Shown here: in pieces, positions 5,702-9,915 of the stretch
How positions within the stretch are numbered: position 1 is the stretch's first letter
Layout: each line of letters begins with the position of its first letter
Assembly: GCA_903927495.1 (NCBI GenBank)
Contig: CAIYNH010000866.1
Span: 1 to 9,915, forward strand
Origin: an uncultured beta proteobacterium
GTDB lineage: Bacteria; Pseudomonadota; Gammaproteobacteria; Burkholderiales; Burkholderiaceae_C
Direction: 5' to 3'
Length of the DNA stretch: 9,915 nt
Position numbers and translations under genes: made by a program
Notes under the pieces: model-generated
Seen by the model: the letters and a program-made list of their open reading frames with translations, nothing else
Database searches by the model: none
Told to the model about the DNA's origin: nothing

Positions 5702-6907
5702 ATGAAAAAATTAATTATCTCGACGACAGTTCTGCTGGCAAGCATGTCGTCTAACGCGGCCTTTCTGGCTGGCATGAATGACGGCCAAATTGCCGCTGAA
5801 GTTGCTGCGGCCACTGTCAGGGGTGATTCCGCTGCAACAATCATGAAGGCAGCGGTTGAATCTGGTGTCAGTGTTGTCTCCGTGGTTAGTGCAGCAGTTA
5901 CTGCCAATCCATCAGCTGCAGCCGCAATTACCACTGCGGCGGTTTCCGCTGCTCCCGCTGCTGCTGCAGCTGCCATCACTAGCGCTGCAATTTCTGCGTC
6001 ACCCACATTTGCTGCTGCAATTACAACGGCTGCCGTGACCGCATCACCTATATCTGCTGCGGCAATTACAAGGGCAGCAGTACTGGCATCACCCACTTCG
6101 GCTGCGGCAATTACAACCGCCGCCGTGACCGCAGCGCCAACCTCAGCTGCGGTGATTACCACAGCTGCAGTTACAGCGGCACCTACTTCGGCTGCTGCAA
6201 TTACAACGGCTGCTGTGACCGCAGCGCCAACTTCATCTGCCGTCATTACCACTGCCGCCGTAATCGCAGCGCCGACCTCTGCGGCAGCTATTACAACCGC
6301 TGCGGTAACCGCAGCTCCAACTTCAGCTGCAGCCATTACGACGGCTGCGGTGACTGCCGCGCCTAGTTCAGCTGCTGTTATCACGACGGCGGCTGTAACT
6401 GCTGCACCAAGCACTGCAGCAGCAGCTATTACAACCGCTGCCGTAACTGCGGCACCGACTTCTGCTGCGGCTATTACGACAGCCGCCGTGACAGCGAATC
6501 CTACGGCTGCCGCTTCCATTACAACAGCTGCTGTGACAGCAGCTCCATCCACAGCAGCAGCTTCAATTGCTGCAGCAGCGATTACTGCGGCACCTACTTC
6601 TGCGGGCGTAATCACGAGCGCGGCAGTGACAGCGGCACCAAGTTCTGCAGCAGCTATTACGAGTTCCGCGCTGGCTGCAGCACCTAATGCTACAGCAGTC
6701 ATTACATCTGCAGCAACTACCGCAGCGCCTACACAAACTGCTGCGATTCTGAGTGCTCAACCGGCTACCGCTGCCGCTCCAGCGGTGGTAGCGCCAGCTG
6801 TAGTTGTTACCCCAGTTGTAGTTGCTCCGGTCTTTTCGGGGGTCACGACTACACCAACGTCTACCCCCAGCGGTAACAGCAGTTCAAAGTCAGTCAGTCC
6901 AAGCTGA
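5702..6907 (+). CDS. Secreted alanine-rich protein with eighteen 15-16-residue tandem repeats
   Basis: I do not recognise a named family for this 401-residue protein. It starts at ATG 5702, supported by AAGGG 7 nt upstream and by the signal peptide it yields (MKKLIISTTVLLASMSSNA, cleavage before AFLAG). A TTG 33 bp upstream in frame is not needed. Residues about 24-57 form a non-repeat, helix-prone cap, and 58-73 is a diverged first repeat. Residues 74-346 are 18 uninterrupted repeats with consensus AAITTAAVTAAPTSA: fifteen of 15 residues and three of 16. The tail (347-401) is rich in Ala, Val, Pro, Ser and Thr and ends SSSKSVSPS. There is no cysteine, PEP-CTERM or sorting motif. Proline preceded by Ala, Asn or Ser at each boundary suggests short helices with proline at the N-terminal end, possibly a solenoid; a beta-rich or fibrous form is not excluded. 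It is divergent from the LapG-like protease and near exopolysaccharide genes, so an envelope or matrix role is plausible but inferred. Confidence 0.85.
   Translation: MKKLIISTTVLLASMSSNAAFLAGMNDGQIAAEVAAATVRGDSAATIMKAAVESGVSVVSVVSAAVTANPSAAAAITTAAVSAAPAAAAAAITSAAISASPTFAAAITTAAVTASPISAAAITRAAVLASPTSAAAITTAAVTAAPTSAAVITTAAVTAAPTSAAAITTAAVTAAPTSSAVITTAAVIAAPTSAAAITTAAVTAAPTSAAAITTAAVTAAPSSAAVITTAAVTAAPSTAAAAITTAAVTAAPTSAAAITTAAVTANPTAAASITTAAVTAAPSTAAASIAAAAITAAPTSAGVITSAAVTAAPSSAAAITSSALAAAPNATAVITSAATTAAPTQTAAILSAQPATAAAPAVVAPAVVVTPVVVAPVFSGVTTTPTSTPSGNSSSKSVSPS
5921..6739 (+). repeat. Tandem array of 18 in-frame repeats (45 or 48 bp)
   Basis: Unit starts are 5921, 5969, 6014, 6059, 6104, 6149, 6194, 6239, 6284, 6329, 6374, 6422, 6467, 6512, 6560, 6605, 6650 and 6695. 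Units 1, 11 and 14 are 48 bp and the rest 45 bp. The central units (5-14) are nearly identical in protein; units 1-4 and 15-18 diverge toward both ends. Differences between central units are mostly at third codon positions: in units 5 and 7 the Ala and Thr codons are varied repeatedly with only one amino-acid change. This points to an old array kept by selection on the protein rather than a fresh expansion. Confidence 0.9.
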
Positions 6908-6924
6908 TTAACAAGGTGTCGTTG

Positions 6925-6956
6925 AAAAATGGCAGCTTCAGGCTGCCATTTTTTTT
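6925..6956. terminator. Strong hairpin terminator, probably bidirectional
   Basis: A perfect 12-bp stem (AAAAATGGCAGC, 6925-6936, with GCTGCCATTTTT, 6942-6953) around a 5-nt loop is followed by a run of eight T in all (6949-6956), 17 bp after the stop of the alanine-repeat gene. Read on the minus strand, the same stem ends in five T, so it may also stop transcription from the convergent acyl-CoA dehydrogenase gene, whose stop is at 6990. Confidence 0.9.
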
Positions 6957-6989
6957 GGTGCACGCGCGTTGCCGCGTGTTTCATTTAGC

Positions 6990-8183
6990 TCAGCAAAACG
7001 CGGCAATCCCGGTTTGTGCACGTCCTAAAATCAACGCGTGAATATCATGCGTGCCTTCGTAGGTGTTGACCACTTCCAGGTTTACCAGATGCCGCGCAAC
7101 GCCAAACTCGTCGCTTATGCCATTGCCGCCCATCATGTCGCGCGCCATGCGGGCAATGTCGAGCGCTTTGCCGCAGCTGTTGCGCTTTAAGATTGATGTG
7201 ATCTCGACCGATGCTGTGCCCTCATCTTTCATGCGCCCGAGGCGCAAGCAACCTAGCAGGCCCAGCGCGATTTCAGTTTGCATGTCGGCCAGCTTTTTCT
7301 GAATGAGCTGATTGGCCGCCAATGGGCGACCAAACTGTTGCCGGTCTAGCACGTATTGCCGTGAACGATGCCAGCAGTCTTCAGCCGCACCCATCGCGCC
7401 CCAGGCAATGCCGTAACGGGCACTATTCAAGCAGGTAAATGGGCCTTTGAGTCCCTGCACTTCAGGAAAAGCATTTTCTTCCGGGCAAAACACCGCGTCC
7501 ATGACAATCTCACCTGTGATGCTGGCACGCAAGCCAACCTTGCCATGAATGGGGGGTGCACTTAGCCCGGGTGTGCCTTTTTCCAGTACAAAACCTCGAA
7601 TCGGCCCAAGCTTGCCAGACTCTGAGACTTCTTTGGCCCAGACCACAAATACGTCGGCAATCGGTGAGTTTGAAATCCACATTTTGTTGCCGCTGAGTCG
7701 GTATCCGCCGCTGACCTTGATCGCACGGCTCAGCATGCTGGCGGGGTCTGAACCGTGATTGGGTTCGGTCAGACCAAAACAGCCAATCCAGTCACCGCTA
7801 GCCAACTTGGGCAAATACTTTTGTTTGGTAGCCTCGTTACCAAATTCAAAAATGGGCACCATAACCAGTGAGCTCTGAACACTCATCATGGAGCGGTAGC
7901 CACTGTCAACGCGCTCCACTTCTCGCGCAATCAGTCCATACGCCACGTAATTCAAGCCAGGGCCACCATAGCGCTCCGGCAGCGTCGGACCGAGTAGCCC
8001 GAGTTCACCCATTTCCCGGAAGATCGCCACATCGGTCTGTTCTTTGCGAAAGGCCTCAATCACGCGCGGCTGTAGCTTGTCCTGGCAATACGCTGCAGCT
8101 GCGTCGCGCACCATGCGCTCTTCATCGCTGAGTTGGAGATCAAGCAAAAAAGGATCTTGCCAATTGAATGAGGCATGGGACAT
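6990..8183 (-). CDS. gcdH: Glutaryl-CoA dehydrogenase
   Basis: This 397-residue FAD enzyme of the acyl-CoA dehydrogenase superfamily oxidises and decarboxylates glutaryl-CoA to crotonyl-CoA in lysine, tryptophan and benzoyl-CoA-type aromatic catabolism. The N-terminal helical domain contains [19 protein letters not shown], in which Arg97 matches the arginine that binds the substrate's free carboxylate in human GCDH. This residue sets the subfamily apart from ordinary acyl-CoA dehydrogenases. The middle beta domain has the flavin-binding [14 protein letters not shown] and the KMWISNS segment. The C-terminal domain carries the catalytic base Glu376 in [17 protein letters not shown]. The length is normal for the family and the protein is cytoplasmic. 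ATG 8181-8183 is backed by GGAGA about 7 nt upstream. No electron-transfer or CoA-transferase partner gene is adjacent in the window; cheZ lies 47 bp upstream on the same strand. Confidence 0.96.
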   Translation of the reverse strand: MSHASFNWQDPFLLDLQLSDEERMVRDAAAAYCQDKLQPRVIEAFRKEQTDVAIFREMGELGLLGPTLPERYGGPGLNYVAYGLIAREVERVDSGYRSMMSVQSSLVMVPIFEFGNEATKQKYLPKLASGDWIGCFGLTEPNHGSDPASMLSRAIKVSGGYRLSGNKMWISNSPIADVFVVWAKEVSESGKLGPIRGFVLEKGTPGLSAPPIHGKVGLRASITGEIVMDAVFCPEENAFPEVQGLKGPFTCLNSARYGIAWGAMGAAEDCWHRSRQYVLDRQQFGRPLAANQLIQKKLADMQTEIALGLLGCLRLGRMKDEGTASVEITSILKRNSCGKALDIARMARDMMGGNGISDEFGVARHLVNLEVVNTYEGTHDIHALILGRAQTGIAAFC

Positions 8184-8230
8184 GGAATGTCTCCGTTAAG
8201 GTGGAGGGGTATGACGCTCAGCGCAGTCCG

Positions 8231-8863
8231 CTAAAACCCCAGCGATGCCAGTAAATCGTCAACATCGTTTTGCTTGAGGGCATTTTCGGCGGTCTGCGGC
8301 CCATCAAGTTTGTGCGAGTCAACGGTTGCTGTGGTCATATCAGGTTTGTCAGTTGCTTTCGCAGCCTCAGGTGCGCTGTCGATCAGCAAGTGCACCAGTT
8401 GCATTTCAGTGCGATTGATGATGTCAATCACTTTTTTAATCACCTGGCCCGACAAGTCCTGAAAATCCTGTGACATCATGATGTCGCTCAGGGCAGCACC
8501 TTGCTCATCGGCAAATACTGCTGAGCGTTCGGCAAATTTGCCACATACCAGCAGCAAACCACGGGCTCGCTCAATGCTGAGGCTGCTATCGGCGGCCATG
8601 CGCGATAACGATTGACCCAGTTCCCGACCCCGGCCGGCTAGATCATCACACCCCGGTTTGGCTGTTTCCACCAAAGTCAGCACTTTGTTGGCGGCATCCT
8701 CGGTCATTTTGCCTACGTAGGTTAGTCGATCACGGGCGTTCGGAATCTCCTCGACAATGCTTTGAAGTTGATTGCTGCCCAATAACGAAAGCGCTTCGTG
8801 CATCTCTCTCGTGATCGAGCCCAGTCGGGCGTAAGCCTCATCTTTGCTGATTGGTGCAGACAT
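8231..8863 (-). CDS. cheZ: CheY-phosphate phosphatase CheZ
   Basis: This 210-residue cytoplasmic protein speeds dephosphorylation of CheY-P and so ends the flagellar motor switching signal. It is nearly all helical, as CheZ is. The catalytic segment MMSQDFQDLSGQVIKKVID contains Asp136 and Gln140, matching E. coli Asp143 and Gln147; the glutamine orients the attacking water. A variable linker (about 165-195) leads to the C-terminal CheY-binding peptide QNDVDDLLASLGF, almost the same as in E. coli. Both functional parts are intact, and the length is close to the E. coli protein. The start ATG 8861-8863 has only a weak GGG upstream. Oddly, no cheY, cheA or flagellar gene is next to it: its neighbours are a tautomerase gene upstream and glutaryl-CoA dehydrogenase downstream. 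It may share a transcript with the latter. Confidence 0.95.
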   Translation of the reverse strand: MSAPISKDEAYARLGSITREMHEALSLLGSNQLQSIVEEIPNARDRLTYVGKMTEDAANKVLTLVETAKPGCDDLAGRGRELGQSLSRMAADSSLSIERARGLLLVCGKFAERSAVFADEQGAALSDIMMSQDFQDLSGQVIKKVIDIINRTEMQLVHLLIDSAPEAAKATDKPDMTTATVDSHKLDGPQTAENALKQNDVDDLLASLGF

Positions 8864-8975
8864 TTAACAAACCCATTTCATAGTGACGCAATTAGACCTC
8901 AGACCTGCATCTTACCTAATGAGCCAGCAATTTCGGCGCAAAGCGGCGGTTTTCCGACGCTTTGCGCAACTGATT
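8864..8975 (-). other. Intergenic region upstream of cheZ
   Basis: This 112-bp gap holds the large hairpin at 8936-8967 and, between it and cheZ, a 7-bp tandem (AGACCTC/AGACCTG, 8894-8907). A cheZ promoter is expected here if the hairpin stops transcription, but no good -35/-10 pair is seen; TATGAA just before the gene is a weak -10 without a -35. Confidence 0.35.
8936..8967. terminator. 14-bp stem hairpin downstream of the tautomerase gene
   Basis: The arms GCGCAAAGCGGCGG (8936-8949) and CCGACGCTTTGCGC (8954-8967) pair over 14 positions with one mismatch around a TTTT loop. It lies 8 nt beyond the tautomerase stop on the minus strand, where a terminator is expected. Neither strand has a T-run after the stem, so it may instead protect the transcript 3' end, act with Rho, or be an unrelated palindromic element. 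Confidence 0.5.
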
Positions 8976-9167
8976 TCAGCGACCCAGGTCTTTGGCACTG
9001 GTTCCGGCAATACCCCAATTTTCTTTGGGCACGTCCTGGATCCAGACCCGCACATTTTCTTTTGGGGCACCCACGGCATCCACCAGTGCCTGCGTGACCT
9101 TTTCAATGACCGCGCGCTTTTGCTCTTCGGTGCGACCTTCCATGAGGTAGATTTGTGCAAACGGCAT
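8976..9167 (-). CDS. 4-oxalocrotonate tautomerase family enzyme
   Basis: This 63-residue protein (62 after Met removal) is a small tautomerase. The classical enzyme converts 2-hydroxymuconate to 2-oxo-3-hexenedioate in catechol meta-cleavage and works as a hexamer. Counting from the mature N-terminus, the catalytic Pro1, Arg11 (EGRTEEQK) and Arg39 (ENVRVWIQD) are all at the expected positions. Position 50 is Trp (VPKENWGIAG) instead of the Phe of the Pseudomonas putida enzyme; many chromosomal homologues of uncertain substrate have this. ATG 9165-9167 has a strong AAGGAG 8 nt upstream, inside the 20-bp gap that separates it from the solute-binding protein gene, so the two are probably co-transcribed. 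No other meta-cleavage genes are seen, so the physiological substrate is open. Confidence 0.92.
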   Translation of the reverse strand: MPFAQIYLMEGRTEEQKRAVIEKVTQALVDAVGAPKENVRVWIQDVPKENWGIAGTSAKDLGR

Positions 9168-9187
9168 GTTGGTTTCTCCTTAAAGTA

Positions 9188-9915
9188 TTACTCGGGTTTG
9201 ATATTGGCAGACTTGATGACCGCGCCCCAGCGCTGCGTCTCAGCCTTGATAAACGCTGCAAACTCGACCGGGGTATTGGTCTTGACTTCCGCACCGAAAC
9301 CCTCGAAGCGTTCAACAATGGCGGGTGTATGCAAGCCCTCAGTCAAGGTTTTTTGCAGTTTTTCTATCACTTCATGCGGCAGCGCGGCTGGTCCGACCAG
9401 ACCAAACCAGGTTACCACATCAAACCCGGGGAAGCCTTGCTCAGCGACCGTGGGCACGTTTGGCATAAGTTTGGAGCGGGTGCCTGCGGTGATGGCAATG
9501 GCCTTGAGTTTGCCAAGTTTTACGTTCGGGGCGGCAGTGGAGAGCGAACTCTCAAAACTGATTGGCACAACGCCTGCAAGCAAGTCTTGTGCAGCTGAAG
9601 CCGTTCCCTTGTAGGGCACGTGGATGAGTTCAATGCCCGCCAGCGACTGCAGATATTCAGCTGCCAGATGGTTGCTGGTGCCAATTCCCGAGGTCGCATA
9701 GGCAAGCTTGCCAGGATTGGCTTTGGCGTAGGCAATCATGCCTTTCAGATCATTGAAGGGTGCCGACGGGTGCGCCACGATGGCACCAGCGGCCGTGCCG
9801 ACCAAGGTGATGGCTGCGACATCGCGGTTCACGTCGTAGGGCATTTTGGCGTACAGACCAGGGGCGATGGCCAAACTGCTGATCGCGCTCAGGGCAATGG
9901 TGTAGCCGTCTGGGG
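9188..9915 (-). CDS. Bug-family (TctC-like) solute-binding protein, N-terminus outside the window
   Basis: The frame runs from a TAA at 9188-9190 to the window end without a start, so 241 residues are visible and the signal peptide with roughly 80 further residues lies beyond. The visible protein has the Bug-family order of landmarks: PDGYT near the edge, ALSAISSLAIAPGLYAKMPYD, the domain around DLKGMIAYAKANPGKLAYA, TSNHLAAEYLQ, HVPYKGTASAAQDLLAGVV, and MPNVPTVAEQGFPGFDVVTW. Such periplasmic proteins bind carboxylates for tripartite tricarboxylate transporters. Burkholderiales carry very many of them, mostly without linked membrane subunits, as here. A TTG at 9872-9874 is an internal leucine codon. 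The ligand cannot be told from sequence; the downstream tautomerase hints at an aromatic-derived or dicarboxylic acid. Confidence 0.93.
   Translation of the reverse strand, partial: PDGYTIALSAISSLAIAPGLYAKMPYDVNRDVAAITLVGTAAGAIVAHPSAPFNDLKGMIAYAKANPGKLAYATSGIGTSNHLAAEYLQSLAGIELIHVPYKGTASAAQDLLAGVVPISFESSLSTAAPNVKLGKLKAIAITAGTRSKLMPNVPTVAEQGFPGFDVVTWFGLVGPAALPHEVIEKLQKTLTEGLHTPAIVERFEGFGAEVKTNTPVEFAAFIKAETQRWGAVIKSANIKPE

Noticed and set aside
5629..6702. 357-codon open frame on the minus strand, Ala/Val-rich, antisense to the repeat gene
   Set aside because: It mirrors the repeat array: GCN-rich repeats lack stop codons in the opposite frame. It has no ribosome binding site before its ATG, no signal peptide, and its end runs over the real gene's promoter.
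5921..6739. Regular 45-bp periodicity considered as a CRISPR array or satellite
   Set aside because: There are no unique spacers between conserved repeats; the whole unit repeats in frame with synonymous variation, which is a coding tandem repeat.
6740..6907. C-terminal tail of the repeat protein considered as PEP-CTERM or another sorting signal
   Set aside because: There is no PEP motif, no terminal hydrophobic segment and no basic end; it is only Val/Pro then Ser/Thr-rich.
6961..6978. CACGCG/CGCGTG inverted repeat after glutaryl-CoA dehydrogenase as its terminator
   Set aside because: The stem is 6 bp, with A-rich rather than T-rich sequence after it on the minus strand; the adjacent 6925-6956 hairpin explains termination better.
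8883..9614. 243-codon open frame on the plus strand
   Set aside because: It overlaps the tautomerase and the Bug protein, both of which have clear family motifs on the minus strand. Its translation shows no recognisable domain, and its start lies in the cheZ upstream region without a ribosome binding site.

Overview
The window looks like a chromosomal segment of a motile Gram-negative betaproteobacterium, most likely Burkholderiales and possibly Comamonadaceae. The clues are a Bug-family (tripartite tricarboxylate transporter) solute-binding protein, a CheZ with the classical catalytic and C-terminal motifs, glutaryl-CoA dehydrogenase, and a Vibrio-vps-like exopolysaccharide export module. 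The taxonomic guess comes from gene content only.

Region A (1-4815, + strand) is an exopolysaccharide export and control operon. It holds the 3' end of an outer-membrane beta-barrel protein, a short periplasmic polysaccharide export (OPX, Wza/VpsN-like) protein, a Wzc-like co-polymerase fused to a BY-tyrosine kinase, a PHP-type (CpsB/YwqE-like) tyrosine phosphatase, and a membrane-anchored TPR-like protein in the position of VpsP. The last four are nearly contiguous. The short OPX protein and the beta-barrel would together form the exit channel. The kinase and phosphatase would cycle the tyrosine-rich tail of the co-polymerase.

Region B (4819-6956) is the least ordinary part. A LapG-type periplasmic transglutaminase-like cysteine protease (- strand) is divergently arranged with a secreted, extremely alanine-rich protein (+ strand). 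That protein is built of 18 tandem 15-16-residue repeats with consensus AAITTAAVTAAPTSA. The shared 211-bp upstream region contains an extended -10 promoter, a palindrome abutting it and a 14-bp direct repeat. The repeat gene ends in a strong, probably bidirectional terminator. No LapD, RTX adhesin or retention module is visible. Twelve repeats carry TAAV, which resembles the di-alanine site cut by LapG proteases, so a protease-substrate pairing is a testable hypothesis but unproven.

Region C (6990-9915, - strand) is metabolic and chemotactic: glutaryl-CoA dehydrogenase, an orphan cheZ, a 4-oxalocrotonate tautomerase family enzyme, and the C-terminal three quarters of a Bug solute-binding protein that runs off the window end. 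The last two form a likely operon. A long hairpin separates the tautomerase from cheZ. No RNA genes, insertion sequences, CRISPR arrays or gene-free stretches longer than about 210 bp were seen.
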